Assembly (NCBI GenBank): GCA_024233975.1
Contig: JACKOX010000021.1
Span: forward strand, 1 to 57,505
Length of the DNA stretch: 57,505 nucleotides
Reading direction: 5' to 3'
Origin: Rhodanobacteraceae bacterium
GTDB taxonomy: Bacteria; Pseudomonadota; Gammaproteobacteria; Xanthomonadales; Xanthomonadaceae
The position numbers were made by a program, and so were the translations under genes. Below are positions 17,620 to 24,779 of this stretch, one piece after another. How positions within the stretch are numbered: position 1 is the stretch's first letter; every line of letters starts with the position of its first letter. The notes below the pieces were generated by a model, which saw nothing but the letters and a program-made list of their open reading frames with translations, ran no database searches and had not been told where the DNA came from.

Positions 17620-18108
17620 CTATCCGACGGGCTTCGGATCGCGCCAGATCATGTAGGTGTCGGCGCGATCGTAGTGCGAACCGGGCCGGATGCCGTCCTC
17701 CAGCTCGAAACCGACGCTGCGATACAGCGTCACCGCCGCGACCAGTGAGCTGTTGGTTTCCAGGAACAGCGTGTCGCCCGGCATCTGCCGGAAGCACTCG
17801 ATGGCGGCATCAATCAGGCGACGACCGATACCAGCACCCTGCCTGGCCGACGTCACCGCCATCTTGGTCAGCTCGACCTCGTCATCGTTGACGCGCAGCA
17901 GGGCGCAGGTGCCAAGCACGCCGCCCTCGCCATCCACGGCGAACAGGATCTCGCCGCCCGCATCGATGATCAGCCGCTGCGGGTTGTCCAGCACCTCGCG
18001 ATCCACCGGCTCGACCACGAAGTAGCGCTCCAGCCATTCGAGGTTGAGGTCGCGGAAAGCGGCGGCATGGCGCGGATCCCAGCCGACGATTCGGATACCG
18101 GCGTTCAT
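17620..18108 (-). CDS. GNAT-family N-acetyltransferase
   Basis: 162 residues from the ATG 18108 (a GTG directly before it is possible). The acetyl-CoA-binding motif is RQGAGIGRRLIDAAI (about 90-104), preceded by the typical strand VELTKMAVTSA and followed by FLETNSSLVAAVTLYRSVGF. It transfers an acetyl group to an unknown amine. It begins 9 bp after the threonine aldolase stop and is the last gene of a three-gene run with cytochrome b561. Confidence 0.88.
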   Translation of the reverse strand: MNAGIRIVGWDPRHAAAFRDLNLEWLERYFVVEPVDREVLDNPQRLIIDAGGEILFAVDGEGGVLGTCALLRVNDDEVELTKMAVTSARQGAGIGRRLIDAAIECFRQMPGDTLFLETNSSLVAAVTLYRSVGFELEDGIRPGSHYDRADTYMIWRDPKPVG

Positions 18109-18117
18109 CACGGCGAC

Positions 18118-19149
18118 TCAGTCGACTGCAGCCATTGCGCTGTCGAAAGCCGATAGCACGCGCTCGATGCCGGCATCGTCGATATCCAGGTGCGTGACCA
18201 GCCGCAGGCTGCCCGATGCCGGCACGCTGGCCAGCACGTTGGCGTCGCGGAAGGCAGAGGTCAGCCGCGGCGACAGCGCGGCATCGATATCCACGAACAC
18301 CATGTTGGTGTGCTGGGAGGCGCTGATGCCGCGCTCCGCCAGACCGACGCCAAGGCGTTCCGCACGCGCATGGTCATCGGCCAAACGACCCACGTGCTGG
18401 TCCAGCGCGTGATGGCAGGCAGCGGCGAGCACGCCGGCCTGTCGCCAGCCGCCACCGAGGATCTTGCGCCAGCGTCTGGCCTGCTCGATCAGCTCGTGGT
18501 CGCCACAGAGCACCGACCCCACCGGCGCACCAAGCCCTTTAGAAAAGCACACCGACACGCTGTCGAAGTACTTGCAGATGCGCGCCGGCGATTCGCCGGT
18601 GGCGACCGCCGCGTTGAACAGGCGCGCGCCATCCAGGTGTCGGCGCAACCCGCGCGAGCGGACCAGCAAACAGGCTTCGTCGAGGTAGTCCAGCGGCAGC
18701 GGCCGTCCGTGCCAGGTGTTCTCCAGCGCCAACAGGCGGGTGCGCGCGAAATGCGGGTCGTCCGGCTTGATCTCGGCGGTGATGCGATCCAGCGACATGC
18801 GGCCATCGGCGCCCTGCTCGATCGGCTGCGGCTGGATCGAACCCAGCACCGCGGCGCCGCCCGCCTCGTAGCGATAGGTATGCGCCTGCTGGCCAACCAG
18901 ATATTCGTCGCCACGCTGGCAATGGCAGAGCAGCGCGATCAGGTTGGATTGCGTGCCGCTGGGCACGAACAGCGCGGCCTCGAAGCCCAACAGCGCCGCG
19001 ACACGCTCCTGCAGTGCGTTGACGGTCGGATCATCGCCGTAGACGTCATCGCCGACCGGCGCGCGGCGCATGGCGTCGCGCATGGCTTCGGTTGGCCGGG
19101 TAACGGTATCGCTGCGCAGGTCGACCGCGTCCTTCGGAACACTGGCCAT
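18118..19149 (-). CDS. ltaE: Low-specificity L-threonine aldolase
   Basis: 343 residues from the ATG 19149; a GTG at 19155 is an alternative start. The protein is a fold-type I PLP enzyme. It opens with VDLRSDTVTRPTEAMRDAM, shows GDDVYGDDPTVNALQ, and carries the PLP lysine in FSKGLGAPVGS at about residue 205. It cleaves L-threonine/allo-threonine to glycine and acetaldehyde. Its start overlaps or touches the cytochrome b561 stop, so it is likely co-transcribed with it, with no obvious shared function. Confidence 0.94.
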   Translation of the reverse strand: MASVPKDAVDLRSDTVTRPTEAMRDAMRRAPVGDDVYGDDPTVNALQERVAALLGFEAALFVPSGTQSNLIALLCHCQRGDEYLVGQQAHTYRYEAGGAAVLGSIQPQPIEQGADGRMSLDRITAEIKPDDPHFARTRLLALENTWHGRPLPLDYLDEACLLVRSRGLRRHLDGARLFNAAVATGESPARICKYFDSVSVCFSKGLGAPVGSVLCGDHELIEQARRWRKILGGGWRQAGVLAAACHHALDQHVGRLADDHARAERLGVGLAERGISASQHTNMVFVDIDAALSPRLTSAFRDANVLASVPASGSLRLVTHLDIDDAGIERVLSAFDSAMAAVD

Positions 19150-19151
19150 CG

Positions 19152-19676
19152 TCACTTCATCCGCCGCAGGGTGTCGTCACGGCGGAAAAAGTGGTGGTAC
19201 AGCGCCGCCACGATATGCAGGCCGATCACCCAATAGAAGGCTTCGCCGATGCTGCCGTGCAGATCCTCCAGCTGATGCGCCAGATCACGGTTTTCGGCCA
19301 TCAGCGCCGGCAGCGCGATGTCGGTGAACGGGACGTACAGGGCCTTGCCGTCGGTCCACGCCGTCATCATCCCGAGGATCGGCATGACGATGAAAAACGC
19401 ATACAGAGACAGGTGCAGAAGCTTGGCCGGAATCGCCTGCCATGCCGGCAAGGCCGGGGTGATCGGCGGCGCACCCTTGCGAATCCGCGCGGCCAGTCGC
19501 CACCAGACCAGCAGGAAAATACTGATGCCGATCCAGAAGTGTGTCTGCATCATCACGAAACGCCCGGTGCCGCGCCCGAACGCGCCGCGCTGCTCAATCG
19601 CGAGATAGGCGACAAGGATCAGTCCCGCCATGATCCAGTGCAGGTAGCGGAGGACGGGCGCGTAGCGGTTGGCCAT
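19152..19676 (-). CDS. Cytochrome b561 family protein
   Basis: 174 residues with four membrane helices (about 10-28, 43-62, 88-107, 142-160). The haem-ligand histidines are in place: RYLHWIMAG (about 13), MQTHFWIG (about 46) and GLHIVAALYHH (about 155). It is a dihaem inner-membrane electron carrier of the YodB/CybB type. The preferred substrate is unknown. It is the first gene of a run with threonine aldolase and a GNAT. Confidence 0.92.
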   Translation of the reverse strand: MANRYAPVLRYLHWIMAGLILVAYLAIEQRGAFGRGTGRFVMMQTHFWIGISIFLLVWWRLAARIRKGAPPITPALPAWQAIPAKLLHLSLYAFFIVMPILGMMTAWTDGKALYVPFTDIALPALMAENRDLAHQLEDLHGSIGEAFYWVIGLHIVAALYHHFFRRDDTLRRMK

Positions 19677-19763
19677 GGGATTTCTCGTTGCGGGGTGGGA
19701 GGGCCAGTTTGGCGTGCCGGCTTCGCATGCGTCCAGTCATAGGCCTTTCATATGCCGCAATGG

Positions 19764-19791
19764 AAAAGGCCCGGCGAACGCCAGGCCTTTT
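19764..19791 (-). terminator. Terminator after the PspA-flotillin operon
   Basis: A 12-bp stem with one wobble (AAAAGGCCCGGC / GCCAGGCCTTTT) and a GAAC-type loop. Both strands end in a T run. It lies 24 bp beyond the last gene of the leftward five-gene operon. Confidence 0.82.
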
Positions 19792-19814
19792 CGGTGCCTC
19801 ATGAAACCGCTGGA

Positions 19815-20060
19815 TCAGTCCGGAATGGCGTGCTGCTGCCTGGCCTCGGCGATACGACGGGCGACCGTGGCGTCTACCCCGGCCGCTTCGGCTTCGCGGA
19901 AAATGCGGGCAAGGACGCGACGCTCCTCGTCGTCCACCACGCGATCCTTCAGCGCGATGCCAAGCAGGCGGTCCAGCTCGGCGAGATCGAGCCGGCCGTC
20001 GTTGTTGAAGACCTCGATGGAGGCCAGCGCGATCTGGAGATGGCTTTGCAGGTCACTCAT
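19815..20060 (-). CDS. Small acidic protein in the flotillin operon
   Basis: 81 residues from the ATG 20060, with AGGA 8 nt upstream (a GTG at 20063 would add one residue). It is all-helical in appearance, acidic, with VFNNDGRLDLAELDRLLGIA resembling a single EF-hand/TerB-like loop, and a C-terminal basic helix (RRIAEARQQHAIPD). There is no membrane segment. It starts 5 bp after the flotillin stop and is the last gene before the terminator, so it is co-expressed with PspA and flotillin. I do not recognise a named family. Confidence 0.75.
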   Translation of the reverse strand: MSDLQSHLQIALASIEVFNNDGRLDLAELDRLLGIALKDRVVDDEERRVLARIFREAEAAGVDATVARRIAEARQQHAIPD

Positions 20061-20065
20061 CACGC

Positions 20066-21886
20066 TCAGTCCTTCTTGCCGTCGCGCTTCTTGTTGATTT
20101 CATCGAGCTTGCGCTTGCGCCAGTCATCATCGGCGCCCGCGACCAGGCCATTGAGGTCACCACCATCGATGCCGATGTCGCGCATCAGCGAATCCAGCAG
20201 CGGTGCCTGGGCGCGATAGCGCAAGGCACTGTTGACCACCTGCTCGGCAAGATTGCCGTTGCCGCCAGCCTTGCCGCCCTCGCCGTCGCCACCACCTGCA
20301 CCGCCAGCAGAAGCCGCCGCCGCGCCGGCATTGAGGCCGTCGACCTGGATGATCTTGATGCCATCGATGGACTCCATCGGCTTGACGCTCTCGCGGATGA
20401 TGTCCGGCAGGTGTTTGATCAGCGCCATCCGCAACTGCATGGTGATCTGGTCCACCGACAGCAGGTTGGCCGCCTCGTTGAGCTTGCGCTGGCCTTCGGC
20501 GTCGACCTTGTAGCGCGCGTCGGCGGCGTCCGCCCTGGCCTTTTCGGCAGCGGCGTCCGCGTCGGCTTCGATGCGGCGCTGGTCGGCGTTGGCGTTGGCC
20601 AGCGTGCGGATCGCCTCGGCCTTCTGCTCGGCGGCCTCCTTCTCGGCTTGTGCGGCGATGGTGATCGAGATCTGCTCGCGTTCGGCCTCCTTGCTCGCCT
20701 CGACCAGCTCGATGCGCTTCTGGCGCTCGGCGCGTTCGACCTCACGCACGGTGTCGACCTGCTCAGCGGCTTTCACCGCCTGCGCGCGTGCGGCATCGGC
20801 CGCGGCCTGCGCCTCGGACTGCGCCTTGGACTTCTCGGCGATGGCAATCGCCTTGTCCTGCTCGGTGAGCTCGACTTCCTTTTCCTGCAGCACGTTCGCG
20901 GTCTCGACGTTCTTCTGCTTCTCGATCTCGCGTTCCTTCAGCTGCTGCTCCATGGCGATGCGCTGCTCTTCCACGATGCGCTGGGCCTGGATCTTGGCCT
21001 GGTCGACCTGCTGCTGGGCACTGATCTGCGCGCTCTCGGCCTCTTTCTGCTTGTCGGCCTGCTCACGGGCGATTTCGGCGACCTGCGCGGCGCGGCGGAT
21101 CTCGATCTCGCGCTGCTGCTCGAGCTTGGCGTACTCCTCGTCGCGGCTGATGGTCAGGCGCTGCTGCGCAGCCTCGAGGTTCTTGCGCTGCACCAGCACC
21201 TCGGTGTCCTGCTCGATTTCGTTGCGCTTCTTGCGACGCAGCTCAATGGCTTCCGTCAGCTTGGTCAAACCTTCCGCATCGAAGGCGTTGTTCGGGTTGA
21301 AGTATTCCTTGCCGGTCTGGTCGAGGCCGGTCAGCGACACCGACTCCAGCTCCAGGCCGTTCTTCAGGATGTCCTCGCTGACCACCTGCTGCACCTTCTG
21401 CACGAACAGCGCGCGCTGCTCGTGCAGTTCTTCCATGCCCATTTCGGCGGCCACCGAGCGCAGGGCGTCGACGAACTTGCCTTCGACCAGCTCCTTCAGC
21501 AGCTCCGGCTCCATGGTCTTCATGCCCAGCGTCTGTGCGGCGTTGGCGATGGATTCCTCGGTGGGCTGCACGCGCACGTAGAACTCGGCCTGCACGTCAA
21601 CGCGCATGCGGTCGCGGGTGATCAGCGCCTGCTCGCGGGCGCGCTGCACGTCGAGCTTCAGCGTGTTCATGTTGACCCGGATGATTTCGTGCAGCACCGG
21701 GAATACCAGCGCGCCGCCGTTGACGATCACCTTCTGCCCACCGAAACCGGTACGCACGAAGCTGATTTCCTTGGTCGCGCGCCGGTACAGCCGCGCCACC
21801 ACCAGCAGCACGAAGAGGAGGAAGCCGAGCGCCACCACCGCGATGATGATGATGCCCATGGCGTCGAGGCCATCGAAAAGGTCCAT
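20066..21886 (-). CDS. yqiK: Flotillin family protein (YqiK type)
   Basis: 606 residues: one N-terminal membrane helix (about 9-31, IIIIAVVALGFLLFVLLVVARL), an SPFH/band-7 domain (about 45-240), and a long Ala/Glu/Gln-rich coiled coil (about 240-470, AEKEAAEQKAEAIRT). The tail has a Gly-rich patch (GGAGGGDGEGGKAGGNGN) and ends in KKRDGKKD. Flotillins form large membrane-associated oligomers that organise membrane microdomains. Immediately upstream are a YqiJ-like NfeD-type membrane partner and a PspA homologue, which supports an envelope-maintenance role. Confidence 0.94.
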   Translation of the reverse strand: MDLFDGLDAMGIIIIAVVALGFLLFVLLVVARLYRRATKEISFVRTGFGGQKVIVNGGALVFPVLHEIIRVNMNTLKLDVQRAREQALITRDRMRVDVQAEFYVRVQPTEESIANAAQTLGMKTMEPELLKELVEGKFVDALRSVAAEMGMEELHEQRALFVQKVQQVVSEDILKNGLELESVSLTGLDQTGKEYFNPNNAFDAEGLTKLTEAIELRRKKRNEIEQDTEVLVQRKNLEAAQQRLTISRDEEYAKLEQQREIEIRRAAQVAEIAREQADKQKEAESAQISAQQQVDQAKIQAQRIVEEQRIAMEQQLKEREIEKQKNVETANVLQEKEVELTEQDKAIAIAEKSKAQSEAQAAADAARAQAVKAAEQVDTVREVERAERQKRIELVEASKEAEREQISITIAAQAEKEAAEQKAEAIRTLANANADQRRIEADADAAAEKARADAADARYKVDAEGQRKLNEAANLLSVDQITMQLRMALIKHLPDIIRESVKPMESIDGIKIIQVDGLNAGAAAASAGGAGGGDGEGGKAGGNGNLAEQVVNSALRYRAQAPLLDSLMRDIGIDGGDLNGLVAGADDDWRKRKLDEINKKRDGKKD

Positions 21887-21937
21887 GTTTCAGTCCTTGT
21901 GTCGGATGTTTCGGATCGTTGTGGTGGACGGTTGTGG

Positions 21938-22618
21938 TCAGGTGGGCGGGTTGGACAGCGCCGGGCTGTCGCTGCGGATGGCCCGGAACACGGCGCCGCT
22001 GCGGGCAATCAACAGCACGCTGTCGCCGGTCTTGAAGCGTTGGCCCGGCTCGTCGGGTTCCAGCATCACGTAGTGGGTGCGACCGCGCGCATCACGCACG
22101 CGCGCCTGCGCCGGCGACCCTTGCGCGGCCTCGCCGATCACGATGGTGGCCACGCGGCCGACCATGGATTCCTGCGACACCACCTCGGTTTCGTCCTTCG
22201 GCAGGACCTTCGCCAGGCCACTGCCAAACACCCGCACCGCCGGCAGACTCAACGGAAACACCGCCAGCGCCGCCAGCCAACCCGGCAGCATGAAGCCGGT
22301 GGTGTTACGCAGCACGCCCTGCAGGATCAGCCCGATGCCGCCGAAGCTGACCAGGAAGGTGGCGAACAGGATCAGCACCGGCACCTTGCCGAAATGCAGC
22401 CAGCCCATGAAGCGGTCGGCCAGCGAGTGGCCGGCCAGCTCGGAGCCATCGGCATCACCGGCTTCGAAGTCAAAGTCGAAATCGAACAGGCCGTCGAGGA
22501 AACCCGACACACTGGCGCCAAACAGGAAGCTCAGCAGCTCGAGGACCGACAGCATCAGCATCATCGCCAGGGCGACGGCGAACGGCAGGTTGTTGCTGGT
22601 GGTCAGGAAGTCGAGCAT
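21938..22618 (-). CDS. yqiJ: YqiJ-like membrane protein (NfeD/OB-fold type)
   Basis: 226 residues from the ATG 22618, with AAGGGG 5 nt upstream; a longer reading to 22717 is not supported. Three membrane helices (about 10-30, 75-97, 105-125) enclose an acidic loop FDFDFDFEAGDADGS. The C-terminal soluble domain (about 140-226, SMVGRVATIVIGEAAQG, QRFKTGDSVLLIA) looks like an OB-fold of the NfeD type. Such proteins pair with flotillins, as YqiJ with YqiK in Escherichia coli. It lies 51 bp upstream of the flotillin gene in the same operon. Confidence 0.87.
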   Translation of the reverse strand: MLDFLTTSNNLPFAVALAMMLMLSVLELLSFLFGASVSGFLDGLFDFDFDFEAGDADGSELAGHSLADRFMGWLHFGKVPVLILFATFLVSFGGIGLILQGVLRNTTGFMLPGWLAALAVFPLSLPAVRVFGSGLAKVLPKDETEVVSQESMVGRVATIVIGEAAQGSPAQARVRDARGRTHYVMLEPDEPGQRFKTGDSVLLIARSGAVFRAIRSDSPALSNPPT

Positions 22619-22673
22619 GGCATCCCCTTTATGCTGGCACTGACGTCGTAGCGGTCGTGGCGTGACCTGCGAC

Positions 22674-23354
22674 TCAGTCGTCGGCCTGGTTGGCCTTGAT
22701 CTGCGCCAGCCGCTCACGGATGCGGTTCTTGCGCGCCAGGTCCTCCAGCTCCGCCAGCTTGCTGGCGTCGCCGCTCATGCCGGTACCGGCAGCCACACCG
22801 CTCTGCGCCATCACGCGGTTGAAGGCGCGCTCGGCTTCGCTGACCTTGCGCGCGGCCGCGCCACCCTCAGGGTTGGCCGTGCCAGCGCCGGCAGCGGCGC
22901 TGGCGGCTTCCTTCTGCGCCGCACGGTACTGCGACAACTCGGCTTCCATCTCGCGACGGCGCGCGGACAGGGCGGCGATGTAGCCTTCCAGCTCCTTCTG
23001 CTTGCCGGCAGCGTCGGCAATGCTGGACTCCAGCACCGGGATCTGCGCCTCGATGTCGAACTGGCGCGCGATGGCGGCTTCGGCGAGGTCTTCGCGGCCT
23101 TCCTTGACCGCCAGCTCGATCTGCTCGGCCAGCGCCTCATGCTTGCGGCTTTCCTCGACCAGCCGCTTGTTGGCCAGGTGCTTGCCGGCGATGACGCGAC
23201 CCAACTCGGTACGCACCTCGTCGGTGGCGCCGTCGATCTCGCGCAGCGCCTGCTCCATTACTACCTCGGGCGCGGCGTTCTCGACCGCGTCGATCACCGC
23301 ATTCACCGATCCGGCAATCAGCCGGCCGACCCGCGAACTCATGGACTCTTTCAT
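22674..23354 (-). CDS. PspA/IM30 family membrane-stress protein
   Basis: 226 residues from the ATG 23354 (GGGAG 7 nt upstream; the frame upstream to 23474 overlaps the preceding gene). It is nearly all helical coiled coil as in PspA/Vipp1 (about 30-150), with the family-like opening SRVGRLIAGSVNAVIDAVENAAPEVVM. An Ala/Gly linker (about 150-170) separates a C-terminal helix with KVSEAERAFNRVMAQ. PspA proteins polymerise on damaged inner membranes. Located between an RHH-like gene and yqiJ; no pspBC or pspF is present. Confidence 0.9.
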   Translation of the reverse strand: MKESMSSRVGRLIAGSVNAVIDAVENAAPEVVMEQALREIDGATDEVRTELGRVIAGKHLANKRLVEESRKHEALAEQIELAVKEGREDLAEAAIARQFDIEAQIPVLESSIADAAGKQKELEGYIAALSARRREMEAELSQYRAAQKEAASAAAGAGTANPEGGAAARKVSEAERAFNRVMAQSGVAAGTGMSGDASKLAELEDLARKNRIRERLAQIKANQADD

Positions 23355-23380
23355 GGCTTGCTCCCTTCTCGAATGGCGCT

Positions 23381-23893
23381 TCAATGACGGTCTTTGTTGC
23401 GATTGGAGACGATGAGCTGGGCCAGTTCCAGCGTGCCGGCAAGGCTCTGGCTGATCAGCTCCGGATTGTAGCAAGGGGCCTTGGCGGTCACCCCGAGCCG
23501 CAGCACCGCCTCGATGAAGCGGAAGATGCGATCGGCCAGACCCGCCTCGAAGGCCTTCAGGCCCGCCTCGTCGGCTGCCTCGTCCGCCGGCCCGGTCATC
23601 AGGTAGGCGACCAGATCCGGCAGCCAGTACAGCGTGTCGGCGATCAGCTCCGAACGCTGCCGAGCGGTCAGCTCATGCTCGCGAAGCGCCTGGTGGGTCG
23701 GCTCCAGCAGCTCGCGGATACGACGCAGGCTGGACTCGTAGGTGCGCTGTGAGGCGTGCTCCATGCGCGCCCTGGTGACCAGCACCCGCAGTTTTTCGCT
23801 GGGCGTGACCGCACCCGGCAGCTGCAGGCCGGCCAGGAATTCCGCGTCCTCGTCGCTGACGCGAAAGCTCAATGGAGTGCTCTTGCTGCTCAT
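23381..23893 (-). CDS. RHH-like protein, first gene of the PspA-flotillin operon
   Basis: 170 residues; GAGG about 10 nt before the ATG. The first 45 residues fit a ribbon-helix-helix pattern: a short strand (TPLSFRVS), a helix (DEDAEFLAGL), a turn and a second helix (PSEKLRVLVTRARM). The remainder is helical (about 55-160, with LIADTLYWLPDLVAYLMTG). I do not recognise the family. Being first behind a promoter whose -10 is overlapped by an inverted repeat, it could be an autorepressor; that is inference. It starts 35 bp after the predicted +1 and precedes pspA by 26 bp. Confidence 0.75.
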   Translation of the reverse strand: MSSKSTPLSFRVSDEDAEFLAGLQLPGAVTPSEKLRVLVTRARMEHASQRTYESSLRRIRELLEPTHQALREHELTARQRSELIADTLYWLPDLVAYLMTGPADEAADEAGLKAFEAGLADRIFRFIEAVLRLGVTAKAPCYNPELISQSLAGTLELAQLIVSNRNKDRH

Positions 23894-23931
23894 GTCCCAA
23901 CCTCTATGGATTCATCTGATGACGTACGACT

Positions 23932-23949
23932 ACATTTGTATTCAAACGT
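23932..23949. promoter_or_regulatory. Operator-like inverted repeat over the -10
   Basis: ACATTTG-TATT-CAAACGT: 7-bp arms with a single mismatch, covering the -10 hexamer of the operon promoter. A bound protein here would block RNA polymerase. Confidence 0.5.
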
Positions 23950-23963
23950 AATCGCCCTGTCAA
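23935..23963 (-). promoter_or_regulatory. Sigma-70 promoter of the PspA-flotillin operon
   Basis: On the minus strand TTGACA (perfect -35, 23958-23963), a 17-bp spacer and TACAAA (-10, 23935-23940). The predicted +1 is near 23928, giving a leader of about 35 nt before the ATG at 23893. Confidence 0.65.
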
Positions 23964-23990
23964 GCGGCATGAGGTGGTAACCCCGACTGC

Positions 23991-23996
23991 TAGACT
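23991..23996 (+). promoter_or_regulatory. -10-like TAGACT, leaderless promoter candidate
   Basis: TAGACT ends 6 nt before the exonuclease III ATG at 24003. There is no Shine-Dalgarno and no good -35 hexamer at the expected distance. Confidence 0.35.
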
Positions 23997-24002
23997 CACC
24001 GC

Positions 24003-24779
24003 ATGAAAATCGCCAGCTGGAACGTCAATTCCCTCAATGTCCGCCTGCCGCACCTGCTGGAGTGGCTGAAACAGCAGCAGCCGGACATTGTCGGCCTGCA
24101 GGAAACCAAGCTCGACGACCCGCGCTTTCCCGACGATGCCTTGGCCGCGGCCGGTTATCGCAGCGTGTTCACCGGGCAGAAGACCTACAACGGCGTGGCC
24201 CTGGTATCCAAGGAAGCGGCCAGCGACGTGGTCACCGCCATTCCCGGCTTCGACGACGAGCAGAAGCGCGTGATCGCCGCCAGCTATGGCGACCTGCGCG
24301 TGGTCAATCTGTATGTGGTCAACGGCAAGGCGGTGGGCGACGAGAAGTACGACTACAAGCTGCGCTGGCTGGAGGCGGTGCACGACTGGATCGCCGACGA
24401 ACTCACCCGCCATCCGAAGCTGATCGTAATGGGCGATTTCAACATCGCCCCGGACGATCGTGACGTGCACGACCCGGCAGTGTGGAACGACGACAGCATC
24501 CTGACCTCCACCGCCGAACGCGCGGCGCTGAAGCGGCTGATGGACCTCGGCCTGCACGACAGCTTCCGCCTGCATCACGACGAGGCCGGCGTGTTCAGCT
24601 GGTGGGACTATCGCGCCGCCGGTTTTCGCCGCAACCTTGGCCTGCGCATCGACCTGCTGCTGGTCAGCGATGCGCTGCGCAGCCAGTGCATCGATGCGGA
24701 GGTCGATCGCGAGCCGCGAACCTGGGACCGCCCCAGCGACCATACGCCGGCGGTGCTGACGCTGTCCGATCCGGACTGA
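24003..24779 (+). CDS. xthA: Exodeoxyribonuclease III (AP endonuclease)
   Basis: 258 residues, usual family length. Motifs of the exonuclease-endonuclease-phosphatase fold are complete: MKIASWNVNSLNVRL, catalytic Glu in GLQETKLDD (about 35), YNGVALVSKE, GDFNIAPDDRDVHD (about 146-160) and the terminal SDHTPAVL. It cuts at abasic sites and removes 3' blocks during base-excision repair. It is divergent from the PspA-flotillin operon, and its stop abuts the stop of the convergent diguanylate cyclase with no gap. The ATG lacks a Shine-Dalgarno, consistent with a leaderless start. Confidence 0.96.
   Translation: MKIASWNVNSLNVRLPHLLEWLKQQQPDIVGLQETKLDDPRFPDDALAAAGYRSVFTGQKTYNGVALVSKEAASDVVTAIPGFDDEQKRVIAASYGDLRVVNLYVVNGKAVGDEKYDYKLRWLEAVHDWIADELTRHPKLIVMGDFNIAPDDRDVHDPAVWNDDSILTSTAERAALKRLMDLGLHDSFRLHHDEAGVFSWWDYRAAGFRRNLGLRIDLLLVSDALRSQCIDAEVDREPRTWDRPSDHTPAVLTLSDPD

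Noticed and set aside
20411..22651. Open frame of 746 codons on the + strand over the flotillin operon
   Set aside because: It is antisense to flotillin and yqiJ, which have clear family motifs; its composition (Leu/Gly/His/Arg-rich) is that expected from a GC-rich antisense frame.
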